This document shows, one piece after another, positions 7,373 through 14,372 of a DNA stretch of 44,897 bases. The notes under the pieces were generated by a model. It did not search any database and had not been told where the DNA came from. It saw only the letters and a program-made list of their open reading frames with translations. The translations under genes were made by a program, and so were the position numbers. The stretch is from JBGQDM01 sp041495845 (GTDB lineage Bacteria; Acidobacteriota; Terriglobia; Terriglobales; Acidobacteriaceae), in assembly GCA_041495845.1 (NCBI GenBank), contig JBGQDM010000016.1, forward strand, positions 1-44,897, in the 5' to 3' direction. Numbering within the stretch: the stretch's first letter is position 1; each line of letters starts with the position of its first letter.

Positions 7373-8296
7373 GTGGACTGGATCCTCTTGATCGCGATTC
7401 TCGTCTTTGGGCTGTGCTTGGGCAGCTTTCTGAATGTGTGTATCTACCGACTGCCGCGTGGCTTGTCGGTGGTGCATCCGCGTTCAGCCTGTCCGGAGTG
7501 CCGCCAGCAAATCCATTTCTACGACAACGTGCCGGTGCTCAGTTGGCTGCTACTGGGCGGGCGCTGCCGCTTCTGCCGGACGCAGATCAGCCCGCGCTAC
7601 GCCCTGGTGGAATTGCTCACGGGCGCATTGTTCGTCGCCTGCTTTCTGCAGTTTGGCTTAACGCTGGCCGGGCTCAAATGGTGCTGCTTCGGCTTTCTGC
7701 TGCTGGGACTCATCTTCACCGATGCCGAAACCAAACTCTTGCCCGACAAATTGACGCTGACCGGCTTGGCGCTGGGGGTCGGCTTCAGCGGGTTCGTGCC
7801 GGTGAATGATCTCGCGTCACAATTCCTGCCGGGGCTGGTGACGATGCCCCTGAGCTCCGATGCTTCCTCGCGACTGTTCTCCGTGCTTGACGCCGTGCTC
7901 GGCGCGCTGGCCGGGGCGTCCTTCATTTACGGCGTGGGCGAAATTTACTTTCGGGCGCGTGGCATTGAAGGCATGGGCTTCGGCGATGTGAAGCTGATGG
8001 CCATGATTGGCGCCTTCCTGGGATTGAAACTGACGGTGTTCACCATGTTCGCCGCGTCGATTACGGGCTCGCTGTTCGGCGTCGCCACCCTGCTGCTGGT
8101 GTGGTGGCGGCGTACCCAGCGGCGCATGCGGCGGTTGCATGAAGACCGCCGGCACGCCCGGCAGCGGGCGTGGCAATCCGCCCGCATGGTGCTGCGTTTC
8201 TATCAAATGCCCTTTGGCGTGTTTCTCGGCGGCATGGCCCTGGTGGCGCTGTTCTTCGGAGACAGCTTCCTCCGCTGGTACTGGAGGCTGATGTGA
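7373..8296 (+). CDS. Prepilin peptidase / N-methyltransferase (type IV leader peptidase)
   Basis: This 307-residue membrane enzyme removes the leader of type IV prepilins or pseudopilins and methylates the new N-terminus. It opens with GSFLNVCIYRLPRG. Two Cys pairs follow (CPEC near residue 41, CRFC near residue 66), the zinc-binding methylase region. The aspartyl protease motifs are TDAETKLLPD near residue 122 and GMGFGDVKLM near residue 200. About eight hydrophobic helices are present. The start is GTG at 7373; no other start fits. The C-terminus has a basic segment and a last membrane helix, slightly longer than usual. The next gene starts within or just after its stop codon, suggesting co-translation. 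Confidence 0.92.
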   Translation: MDWILLIAILVFGLCLGSFLNVCIYRLPRGLSVVHPRSACPECRQQIHFYDNVPVLSWLLLGGRCRFCRTQISPRYALVELLTGALFVACFLQFGLTLAGLKWCCFGFLLLGLIFTDAETKLLPDKLTLTGLALGVGFSGFVPVNDLASQFLPGLVTMPLSSDASSRLFSVLDAVLGALAGASFIYGVGEIYFRARGIEGMGFGDVKLMAMIGAFLGLKLTVFTMFAASITGSLFGVATLLLVWWRRTQRRMRRLHEDRRHARQRAWQSARMVLRFYQMPFGVFLGGMALVALFFGDSFLRWYWRLM

Positions 8297-8301
8297 GGCA
8301 G

Positions 8302-8970
8302 ATGGCCAATCCGGTGTTGCTGCGCGTGCTGCTGGCCTCGGTGCTGACGGTCGGCATGGTGCTGCTCGGTTTGGTGCTCCTGTGGCGGGTGCGGCGCAAG
8401 ATGCGGGAAGAAGGCGTCATTGATGAACCGGCCACCGGTCAACGGGACTTTGATCTCTCCACGTATAGCGCGGTGATTCAAAGCCTGAAGCAGGAAAAAC
8501 ATCAGCTGCAGACCCAGGGCGAGAGCGACCGGAAGCGGGCGGAAGTCACGGCGCGGATGAATGCCACGGTGATGCAGCACCTGCCCTGCGGTGTGCTGTT
8601 CTTCAATTTGCGAGGGTTGGTGCGGCAGGCGAATCCGGCAGCGAAGAAACTGCTGGGCTTTGCCTCTCCGCTGGGTCTGCACGCCAGCCAGATATTTCGC
8701 GGTGCCATGACGCGCGCAGCGGAAGACGCCGCCAGTCCAGACCCGGTGGAAGCCTTGCGGCAAACTTTGCAAAACCAGGGGCAGACGGAGCGCCTGGAAG
8801 TGGAGTACACCACTCCGTCGACCGAGCGGCGGCGGTTGTCGTTGGTTCTGGTTCCCGTCCGCGGGATGCGGGAAGAGTTGCTGGGAGCAGCGTGCATTTG
8901 TACCGATATCGGTTTTCGAGAACAACGGAACGAACTGGCGGCCGCTGCCAGTGTGCCATCCATTTCGTAA
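8302..8970 (+). CDS. Membrane-anchored PAS-domain protein
   Basis: The protein (about 222 residues) has one N-terminal membrane helix (residues about 5-30), then a coiled-coil-like charged stretch with ARMNATVMQHLPCGVLFF. A PAS-like fold follows: LRGLVRQANPAAKKLLGF, then a second half with RRLSLVLVPVRG and a final CICTDI strand. PAS domains bind small ligands or cofactors and sense signals. No kinase, GGDEF or other output domain is attached, so it may act through a partner. The ATG at 8302 follows a GAGG ribosome site; a GTG at 8293 overlapping the upstream stop is possible. Coupling to the prepilin peptidase suggests a link with pili or secretion, which is inference. Confidence 0.7.
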   Translation: MANPVLLRVLLASVLTVGMVLLGLVLLWRVRRKMREEGVIDEPATGQRDFDLSTYSAVIQSLKQEKHQLQTQGESDRKRAEVTARMNATVMQHLPCGVLFFNLRGLVRQANPAAKKLLGFASPLGLHASQIFRGAMTRAAEDAASPDPVEALRQTLQNQGQTERLEVEYTTPSTERRRLSLVLVPVRGMREELLGAACICTDIGFREQRNELAAAASVPSIS

Positions 8971-9003
8971 GACGCCCGGGCTCAGCCCGGCGAGGGGGAA
9001 AAC

Positions 9004-9627
9004 ATGAAACGTGTATTTTATTTCATCGGAGTTGGACTGCTGACCACGCTGTTGGCGGGAGCCGCCACGGCCCAGTCGGATTCACTGGCGGAAATGGCCC
9101 GGCAGAAGCGCAAGGAGAAAGCGGGGCAGCCGACGGCCAGTCCGGCAAGGGTTTTCACCAATGACAACCTGCCACGCACCGATAAGCTGAGCACGGTGGG
9201 ACCGGAGCAACCGGAGACCAGCGTGGCGACCAACGAGCAGATGGCCGAGAGCAACGCTGCGGCCCATGCCGACGCCGCCAAAAGCGACGGCTCGGCTTCC
9301 GCTTCGGCTTCCGCCACCGATACCGCGAAGGCGCGGGAAGCGGCGTGGGCGGAGTGGCGCAAGAAGATCAATGCGCAGAAAGATGTCGTCGATTTGCTGC
9401 AACGGGAACTGGACGTTCAGCAACGGGAATACCGGCTGAAAGCGGCGGCATTCTATGCCGATGCGGGCAACCGCCTGCGCAACTCAGCCCAGTGGGACCA
9501 GCAGGACAGCAAGTACAAAGAACAGTCCGAGGAAAAGCAGAAGAGTCTGGATGAGGCCAAGCAAAAACTCGACGACATGCGCGAAGAAGCGCGCAAAGCG
9601 GGAGTGCCGGCCTCGTACACCGAGTAA
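9004..9627 (+). CDS. Exported coiled-coil protein of unknown function
   Basis: This 207-residue protein has a signal peptide (MKRVFYFIGVGLLTTLLAGA with an ATAQ cleavage region), then a low-complexity segment rich in Ala, Ser, Asp and Lys (about residues 40-110). A strongly charged alpha-helical region rich in Gln, Glu, Lys and Asp follows to near the end and should form a coiled coil. GAGGGGG lies 5 nt before the ATG, a strong ribosome site. I do not recognise a family. It is in the same direction as the PAS-protein gene, 33 bp downstream, so the two may share a transcript. It converges with the DinB-like gene. Confidence 0.65.
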   Translation: MKRVFYFIGVGLLTTLLAGAATAQSDSLAEMARQKRKEKAGQPTASPARVFTNDNLPRTDKLSTVGPEQPETSVATNEQMAESNAAAHADAAKSDGSASASASATDTAKAREAAWAEWRKKINAQKDVVDLLQRELDVQQREYRLKAAAFYADAGNRLRNSAQWDQQDSKYKEQSEEKQKSLDEAKQKLDDMREEARKAGVPASYTE

Positions 9628-9639
9628 AGCGCGGCCCCC

Positions 9640-10149
9640 CTACTTCATCGACGGCGGACGTAGGCGCTCCACCTGCGCCGCATGGTGCCGGGCGTGAATC
9701 AGATGGAACCGGCGCCATTGGTGTACTGTCAGCGGGCCCAGGACGGGGTGGTTGCCCAAGCTGCATGACCGCCCGAATTTCTCTTCGCACTGCGCCAGCA
9801 CCCGATCCATGGCGCTGAGATGCACTAGCAGCGTCGGGAGCACCGTCTCCGGAGGAACCCCCTTGGGACGCACGATCTCAGGCGCCTGGCGTCCGCCGGG
9901 AAAAATTCCCAACCGGGTGATCAGAAACGTTCCCAGGCGTTGGTACACGGTGGATTTTGTGGCCCCGCTCTGGCCCGTATCCAGACACTTCTGCAGCGCT
10001 CGCGCCGTGGCGCTATAAGTGAGCGACAGGTGCTCCAACACCTCGGCGGCACACCACTTCCCTTCCGGATGGCGCGCCAGATCAGCCACCGTCATGCCAG
10101 CAGTAACTTCTGTGAGACGATCTCGAATCTCTTGCAGATGGGAATCCAT
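9640..10149 (-). CDS. DinB-like four-helix protein
   Basis: The protein is about 169 residues from the ATG at 10149 (MDSHLQEIRD). It resembles the DinB/DUF664 family of four-helix-bundle proteins: KWCAAEVLEHLSLTY carries the first metal-ligand His, and FHLIHARHHAAQVERL near the C-terminus carries the later His pair. Family members often bind a divalent metal, and some are thiol-dependent transferases; the function of this one is unknown. A longer start at 10206 is possible but lacks homology-like sequence. It stands alone, divergent from the lipoprotein gene at 10231. Confidence 0.75.
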   Translation of the reverse strand: MDSHLQEIRDRLTEVTAGMTVADLARHPEGKWCAAEVLEHLSLTYSATARALQKCLDTGQSGATKSTVYQRLGTFLITRLGIFPGGRQAPEIVRPKGVPPETVLPTLLVHLSAMDRVLAQCEEKFGRSCSLGNHPVLGPLTVHQWRRFHLIHARHHAAQVERLRPPSMK

Positions 10150-10230
10150 TGCTTCGTTTAGAATGTGCAACGAGCAAGAGAGTTCCAGAAAATTTCCTGA
10201 ATTCACGAATCCGCACCCGGAGAACCCATC

Positions 10231-10848
10231 ATGAGGAAGCTGCTTTGGCCGCTACTGGCACTGGGCCTGCTGACCGCCTGCTCTTCTGAACCCAGTAAGC
10301 CGGCTGCCACAAAACCGGCGCCGAAAGAACCGGAGTATCTGACTGGAGAAAGGGCCTTCTACAAGCTCTACCTGGCGGCGCACCGCTGGGCCCCCAACGC
10401 GCAGGGCTTCCGTCTGGAGTCGGTGAACACGCAGGACTGGAAGGGTAAGGACGGGAAGGCGGGCGTGTGGCGTGGGTCGTTTGCCTCGGCGACGATGCAG
10501 AAGACGAAGCCCTACACCTGGTCGGGCACCGATGCGGCCGACGCTCCGGAACGCGGCGTCAACCCGGGACCGGAAGACACCTACGTGGCGGGCAATGCTT
10601 CCACCCGCGTTTTTGACATCGCCTTCCTGAAGATCGACACCGACAAGGCGTTAGAAGTGGCGCTGAAACACGGCGGCGATAAGTTGCTGGAAAAAGATGC
10701 AAACCAACCCCTGGCTTACGTTTTGGACTGGAACGCAGGAGAGAACGCGCTGGTGTGGCATGTGGCGTTTGGCAATTCAAGGAATGACGCCAAGCTAACC
10801 GTGCTGGTGAATGCTTCCACCGGGGGCTTCATCAAAGCGGAGAAGTAG
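10231..10848 (+). CDS. Lipoprotein of unknown function
   Basis: This 205-residue protein has a textbook lipoprotein signal (MRKLLWPLLALGLLTACSS) with lipobox LTAC. It is followed by a Lys/Pro/Ala-rich tether (about residues 20-35) and a compact domain of about 160 residues. The domain has several Trp residues and motifs such as LYLAAHRWAPNAQG and DWNAGENALVWHVAFG. The last part, with KLTVLVNASTGGFI, looks like a small beta repeat of the PepSY kind, but I cannot assign it. A GGAG ribosome site lies 8 nt before the ATG. It is transcribed alone. Confidence 0.7.
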   Translation: MRKLLWPLLALGLLTACSSEPSKPAATKPAPKEPEYLTGERAFYKLYLAAHRWAPNAQGFRLESVNTQDWKGKDGKAGVWRGSFASATMQKTKPYTWSGTDAADAPERGVNPGPEDTYVAGNASTRVFDIAFLKIDTDKALEVALKHGGDKLLEKDANQPLAYVLDWNAGENALVWHVAFGNSRNDAKLTVLVNASTGGFIKAEK

Positions 10849-10896
10849 GGCGCATGAAAACGAGGTTCACGTGGCCCACACTCCGCGAAGTGGGAT

Positions 10897-11322
10897 TCAC
10901 ACTTCCCAGGGATTGAGCACCAGCAGGTGAAAACCTTCGAAGTGTTTGAGATTGCGAGAAACGAGCGTTAGGTTGTGATGCAGCGCGGTGGCGGCCAGCA
11001 AAGCGTCCACTACCGACAAGGTCTTGCCCCTTCTTTTCGTTTCTGCCGCCAGCATTCCCCAGCGGTCGGCGACAGCGTCGTCCACCGGCACGATTTTCCC
11101 GGCGAAACGGGCCTTCAACTCGACCTCCAGCCAAACCTCCAGTTGCGTCCGCCGGCGGCCTTGGGGTAGCCCGGCCACACCTTTGCGAATCTCACCGAAA
11201 GTCATGACGCTGAGATAAAGCAAATCTTCATCCACCGCCTCCATCCAACGCAGAACGCGGGGCTCCGGGCGCGGGCGAACTAATTCAGAGACGCAATTCG
11301 TGTCGAGCAGGAAACCGCTCAT
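10897..11322 (-). CDS. PIN-domain toxin (VapC/FitB-like)
   Basis: The 141-residue protein starts MSGFLLDTNCVSELVRP, the N-terminal strand and first catalytic Asp of PIN ribonucleases. TFGEIRKGV carries the second acidic residue, and SVVDALLAATAL followed by SRNLKHFEG carries the C-terminal ones. VapC toxins cleave RNA, often tRNA. Its ATG overlaps the stop codon of the Phd-like antitoxin gene by 4 bp (ATGA), so the two are translated as a pair. All expected acidic residues seem present, so it is probably active. Confidence 0.88.
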   Translation of the reverse strand: MSGFLLDTNCVSELVRPRPEPRVLRWMEAVDEDLLYLSVMTFGEIRKGVAGLPQGRRRTQLEVWLEVELKARFAGKIVPVDDAVADRWGMLAAETKRRGKTLSVVDALLAATALHHNLTLVSRNLKHFEGFHLLVLNPWEV

Positions 11323-11633
11323 AGCTCGATGTCTCGTCCCACATCCGGATCGCGTTCCAGATCGAGGTCCACCCCGACGAGCGGCGACTCGCGGAAAAAC
11401 TGCACCAGGCTCTTGGGCTGACGCGATCTGCCCACCAGCTGTGCGTACTGTTCGTCGGAAACCATCACCACGCCCTCCTTCCCCTGGCGCGTGATGCGTT
11501 GCGGCCCCTCGGCCCGGGCCAGCCGAAACACTTCGCTAAAGCGCGCCTTGGCGGTTTGCAGCTGCCAAGGCAGGCGGGACGCGAGGCTCTTGCCTGCGGA
11601 AGCACGATGTGGCGAACGGTTCGTCTTTTGCAT
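11319..11633 (-). CDS. Phd/YefM-family antitoxin
   Basis: This 104-residue protein has the N-terminal DNA-binding fold of Phd/YefM antitoxins: WQLQTAKARFSEVFRLARAEG, then PQRITRQGKEGVVMVSDEQY. A C-terminal acidic tail (about residues 75-104, with RESPLVGVDLDLERDPD) should wrap the toxin. The first about 20 residues are basic and extra to the core. It precedes the PIN toxin with a 4-bp overlap. A near-consensus promoter and a palindromic operator sit directly upstream, which fits autoregulation by the antitoxin. Confidence 0.85.
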   Translation of the reverse strand: MQKTNRSPHRASAGKSLASRLPWQLQTAKARFSEVFRLARAEGPQRITRQGKEGVVMVSDEQYAQLVGRSRQPKSLVQFFRESPLVGVDLDLERDPDVGRDIEL

Positions 11634-11638
11634 ATTTA

Positions 11639-11653
11639 ACTAGTCTGACTAGT
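11639..11653 (-). promoter_or_regulatory. 15-bp palindromic operator of the VapC/Phd operon
   Basis: ACTAGTC-T-GACTAGT is a perfect 7-bp inverted repeat with one central base. It lies between the -10 box and the antitoxin ATG, so a bound repressor would cover the transcription start. Phd-type antitoxins bind such palindromes with their toxin. Confidence 0.75.
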
Positions 11654-11656
11654 CCA

Positions 11657-11685
11657 AGTATAGGGACCGCGACCCCACTTGTCAA
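11657..11685 (-). promoter_or_regulatory. Near-consensus sigma70 promoter of the VapC/Phd operon
   Basis: On the minus strand TTGACA (11685-11680) is followed by exactly 17 nt and TATACT (11662-11657). This is the strongest promoter match in the window. Transcription should start within the palindromic operator, giving a leader of about 15-20 nt. Confidence 0.85.
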
Positions 11686-11714
11686 GACCCTTTGCGGGCA
11701 TGACCGGGACGCCG

Positions 11715-12323
11715 TTAGCTCTTGGGCGGGACGCCCACGGTCTGAGTCGGCGGCGGGCTCTTCAGGCGCTCCAGCGATGTCTTGGCCTCCTCGGCCGAGG
11801 GGCCGTCGGGCAGAATCACGAGATAGCTGCCATAGTGTTCGCGGGCATCGTCCAGGCTGCCGATTTTTTCTTCACATTGCGCCAGGCGCAGCGTGGCAAT
11901 CGCGTCCTTAGGCTTATACAGCAGGGCTTCCTGATAGCGGGCAAGCGCGGCGTGGTAGTTCTTCCGCTTGAAGTAAAAGTCTCCCACTTCTACGTTCTTC
12001 ATGGCCCGCATCGGGTTCCAGGGATGAAATTCCTGGATGCCGGTGACATCGTCTACGGCGTTAGCGCTGTCCGGATGGTCTTTGGCATCGCGCGGGGGCG
12101 GGCTGAGGTCAATGATGTTGTCGCGGCTGGAACTGAAGGCCGGGTCGTTGTTCTGGCTGGGTTGGTTCTGACTGCCCTGGCTTTTGCTGCCGACACTCTT
12201 GCTGTCGGCGGGGGCGGGACGAGCGGGCGTCTTCTTCGCTGGCTGGTTGGGCCCGGGCGAACTTTGCTGGGCCACGGCGGCGGCCAGCGACACAAGCAGC
12301 ACGCTAATCAGCCGTAAGGGCAT
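11715..12323 (-). CDS. Exported TPR-repeat protein
   Basis: The protein is about 202 residues from the ATG at 12323 (MPLRLISVLLVSLAAAVAQ, a signal peptide). A Pro/Ser/Asn/Gln-rich low-complexity region follows (about residues 20-90). A C-terminal pair of tetratricopeptide-like repeats comes next: VEVGDFYFKRKNYHAALARY, then DAIATLRLAQCEEKIGSLDD. This looks like a periplasmic scaffold or complex-assembly subunit of unknown partner. The start at 12323 is preferred to 12332 because TAGAAT lies exactly 7 nt ahead of it, the arrangement seen at ribE. The -10 overlaps the TAG stop codon of the upstream toxin gene. Confidence 0.72.
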   Translation of the reverse strand: MPLRLISVLLVSLAAAVAQQSSPGPNQPAKKTPARPAPADSKSVGSKSQGSQNQPSQNNDPAFSSSRDNIIDLSPPPRDAKDHPDSANAVDDVTGIQEFHPWNPMRAMKNVEVGDFYFKRKNYHAALARYQEALLYKPKDAIATLRLAQCEEKIGSLDDAREHYGSYLVILPDGPSAEEAKTSLERLKSPPPTQTVGVPPKS

Positions 12324-12330
12324 CCAGCTC

Positions 12331-12336
12331 ATTCTA
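12331..12336 (-). promoter_or_regulatory. -10-like TAGAAT for the TPR gene
   Basis: TAGAAT on the minus strand lies 7 nt before the ATG at 12323 and includes the TAG stop codon of the toxin gene. No Shine-Dalgarno site is seen, so the message is probably leaderless. Confidence 0.4.
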
Positions 12337-12843
12337 ACTCCAATCGGTTTCGATGCGCGGCGGCGAGCGCAGGTGGCCTGCTGGCGCTACTTGGATCGGC
12401 GGACGCCGAACTGCGCGAAGGATCGAATCCAACTGACCGGCATCCACGATCTTCCGGAAGATGACGTAGGGATCATTCGCATCACCTTCCTTGCGCAATG
12501 TTTCCGAGATGAACAAGATGCAGACGCGTCGCAGTTTCGACGACGCAATCCAGCAAATTCTGAGCCGCCCCTTGCGGAGGCGGAAAATATTCGACAGTTC
12601 CCCTCTCAAGGCATAGCCGCGGTTGAGGGGATCGCTGGGAATGAGGCGAGTCACCACGTCCCGGACCATGTTGAAAGTGGTGACGTGAGCACTGCTGCCA
12701 TCGCCGCGGCGCTCGGCGTCTTTGGCTTTGCGGTAGAGGTCCCTGTAAATCGCCTCCGCCGAAGCGGTCATGTCCACTTCGTAGGGCGCGGGGGAAGACG
12801 CGCCTGCAGCGGCTTTGCCAGACTTGGGTGGCTTGCGCGACAC
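12334..12843 (-). CDS. RelE-superfamily toxin, YhaV-like
   Basis: The protein is about 169 residues from a GTG at 12843, which is 4 bp after the antitoxin stop codon. After a basic, low-complexity N-terminus (about residues 1-20) it shows a helical region with FNMVRDVVTRLI. A beta-rich RelE-like core follows: LRGELSNIFRLRKGRLRICW, then FISETLRKEGDANDPYVIF. The last segment, with a ND-Y-x-F pattern before the terminal helix, is like that of YhaV-type ribonuclease toxins. The function is inferred as ribosome-dependent or free mRNA cleavage. An ATG start 35 codons upstream would lie inside the antitoxin gene and is unlikely. Confidence 0.65.
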   Translation of the reverse strand: MSRKPPKSGKAAAGASSPAPYEVDMTASAEAIYRDLYRKAKDAERRGDGSSAHVTTFNMVRDVVTRLIPSDPLNRGYALRGELSNIFRLRKGRLRICWIASSKLRRVCILFISETLRKEGDANDPYVIFRKIVDAGQLDSILRAVRRPPIQVAPAGHLRSPPRIETDWS

Positions 12844-12847
12844 GCGC

Positions 12848-13168
12848 CTATTCCTTCTCCAGTTCCGCCTCAATCTCGCGCAGCGAACGAACCCGTCCGG
12901 CGCGCAGGTCCTCAAACGCGGCCAGCAGTCCTTTGCGTTCCGCGTCACCGCTCAAGAGTTCGATCATGCTGGTCACCGCGTTGAACTCCTCTTGTATCTC
13001 GAGAAACCGCTTGTAGCTCAGCAGCACAGCCACCGGAGTGTCATTCTCCTGGATCACCCAGGTCTTGTCGGTCTGTTGCCGCAGGTTGGTGGCATTGAGG
13101 CTGCGCAGTTTGCTGACGCCGACAAACCTGACGTTCGGATCAATGCTCGGGATGGCCCGGGTTGCCAT
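12848..13168 (-). CDS. Phd/YefM-like antitoxin paired with the YhaV-like toxin
   Basis: About 106 residues from the ATG at 13168. The core VSKLRSLNATNLRQQTDKTW, then VIQENDTPVAVLLSYKRFLE, is the usual Phd/YefM fold that presents a beta strand and helix for DNA binding. The C-terminal half is a charged helix (GRVRSLREIEAELEKE) expected to bind the toxin. An ATG at 13180 is also in frame, but GGAGG lies 5 nt before the ATG at 13168, which favours that start. Four 11-bp iterons lie just upstream. YhaV-type toxins more often pair with AbrB-like PrlF antitoxins, so this combination is unusual. Confidence 0.75.
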   Translation of the reverse strand: MATRAIPSIDPNVRFVGVSKLRSLNATNLRQQTDKTWVIQENDTPVAVLLSYKRFLEIQEEFNAVTSMIELLSGDAERKGLLAAFEDLRAGRVRSLREIEAELEKE

Positions 13169-13184
13169 TTCTACCTCCATCTAC

Positions 13185-13228
13185 TGTCACGATACTGACA
13201 ATATTATGACGTTATCTTGACTTAATTC
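13185..13228 (-). repeat. Four 11-bp iterons upstream of the second toxin-antitoxin operon
   Basis: On the plus strand the units are TGTCACGATAC, TGACAATATTA, TGACGTTATCT and TGACTTAATTC, beginning at 13185, 13196, 13207 and 13218. The consensus is TGACNNTATNN, one turn of the helix per unit. They begin 5 bp from the first possible antitoxin ATG and would be an excellent operator for cooperative binding. Confidence 0.7.
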
Positions 13229-13349
13229 TAGCAATCAAGACACCCTCCGTCAACCCTGTTGACAGGCTGTGGCAAAGTGCCTGGCTTCCACAGACATATT
13301 GGCTGATTGTTCAGCGGCCTGCTTCGTCAGAAAACGAGAACGGTGGAAC

Positions 13350-13393
13350 AAAAAAACAGGCCGTTCCATTCTTGGGGGAGGAGGAACGGCCTG
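13350..13393 (-). terminator. Intrinsic terminator of the OmpA-like gene
   Basis: CAGGCCGTTCC (13357-13367) pairs perfectly with GGAACGGCCTG (13383-13393). On the minus strand the hairpin is followed by seven U residues (13356-13350). It lies about 45 bp after the end of the OmpA-like gene. Confidence 0.92.
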
Positions 13394-13438
13394 GTTGGCG
13401 AAGTCCTCCGGGGAGGAGGAATCTTATGGTTGATCTGG

Positions 13439-14152
13439 CTACATGGACGGAGGCGCCTGCGCGGCCGGGTTGTCCGCGGTGATGTTGGTCATCAGGCGCA
13501 CTTCCACGCGACGGTTCTTGGCGCGGCCTTCGGCGGTGTTGTTCGCCTCCACGGGCTTGTCCTTACCCAAGCCGATCAGATAGACCTTGTGGGCCGGCAC
13601 TTTGTACTGGCTGGCCAGGTACTGAATCACGGCATTCGCGCGGCGCTGGCTGAGTTCGTAGTTGTAATCCGAACCGCCGACCGCATCCGCGCCACCTTCG
13701 ACGGTGATGATGTAGCCCTTGGCCTTGGCGATTTCCGTGGCGAACTGGTCGAGCGCTTCCTGCGCTTGCTTGCTCAGGTTGTCGCGGTTGAAGGCAAAGT
13801 GCACCGCTGCTTCCGTGACTACGCGGTAGTTGTCGAGGTTGACCACCTGGTTTTGCAGCGTATCCACGCGCTTGGTGGCATTGTTGGCGAGAAGCTGCGC
13901 CTGATCCGCCTGCTGTCCGGCAGCCACAGCCTTCTGATCCACTTCGGAAGCCTTGGCTTGCACGCCCTGAATGGCGGCCTGGGCGCGAGCGTCAACATCC
14001 TTGATGTCGCGCGTATTCTTGGCCGTGAGATCATCGAGTTCGTTGGTCTTATTGACGAGTGGGGTGGTCTGCTGTTTGACGTAGTTCTTGCTGGAGCAGC
14101 CAACCCCAGCGACCGCCAAAACCAGCGTGAGAAGAAACGAAGTGCGATTCAT
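13439..14152 (-). CDS. OmpA/Pal-like peptidoglycan-binding protein
   Basis: The protein is 237 residues from the ATG at 14152. It has an export signal (MNRTSFLLTLVLAVAGVGCSS) with a Cys that could be lipidated although the lipobox is weak. A long helical, coiled-coil-like region follows (about residues 25-115, rich in Ala, Gln, Asp and Lys). The OmpA C-terminal domain comes last: VHFAFNRDNLSKQAQEALDQ, then YNYELSQRRANAVIQYL, then GLGKDKPVEANNTAEGRAKN with the conserved NRRVE. This domain binds peptidoglycan and anchors the outer membrane. AAGGAG lies upstream at the right distance. It is monocistronic with its own terminator. Confidence 0.92.
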   Translation of the reverse strand: MNRTSFLLTLVLAVAGVGCSSKNYVKQQTTPLVNKTNELDDLTAKNTRDIKDVDARAQAAIQGVQAKASEVDQKAVAAGQQADQAQLLANNATKRVDTLQNQVVNLDNYRVVTEAAVHFAFNRDNLSKQAQEALDQFATEIAKAKGYIITVEGGADAVGGSDYNYELSQRRANAVIQYLASQYKVPAHKVYLIGLGKDKPVEANNTAEGRAKNRRVEVRLMTNITADNPAAQAPPSM

Positions 14153-14358
14153 GATTGGGAGAGCTCCTTGAGCGATTGCGCCTTTGATTTCGGGCCTGAT
14201 AAACCTGAGTCCGACACTATCATTCAGCACGGCGGATGCCAATGAGAAAAAATCCGGCCAGGACGGCCGAAATAGTTTCCTTTCAATCGTATAGGCCTGT
14301 GCCGCCCGCGAAAAGCGAGGGCAATATGGAGCAAAGCTCACACCCGGCGTGGAATTTT

Positions 14359-14364
14359 TATATG
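14359..14364 (+). promoter_or_regulatory. -10-like TATATG for the flavoprotein gene
   Basis: TATATG lies 8 nt before the ATG at 14373, with no good Shine-Dalgarno site for that codon. This is one of several such short-spaced boxes. Confidence 0.35.
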
Positions 14365-14372
14365 CTGCGGAG

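Noticed and set aside
14214..14242. TTGGCA-17-TAGTGT as promoter of the OmpA-like gene
   Set aside because: The -35 is good but the -10 matches only three of six bases; not enough to call.
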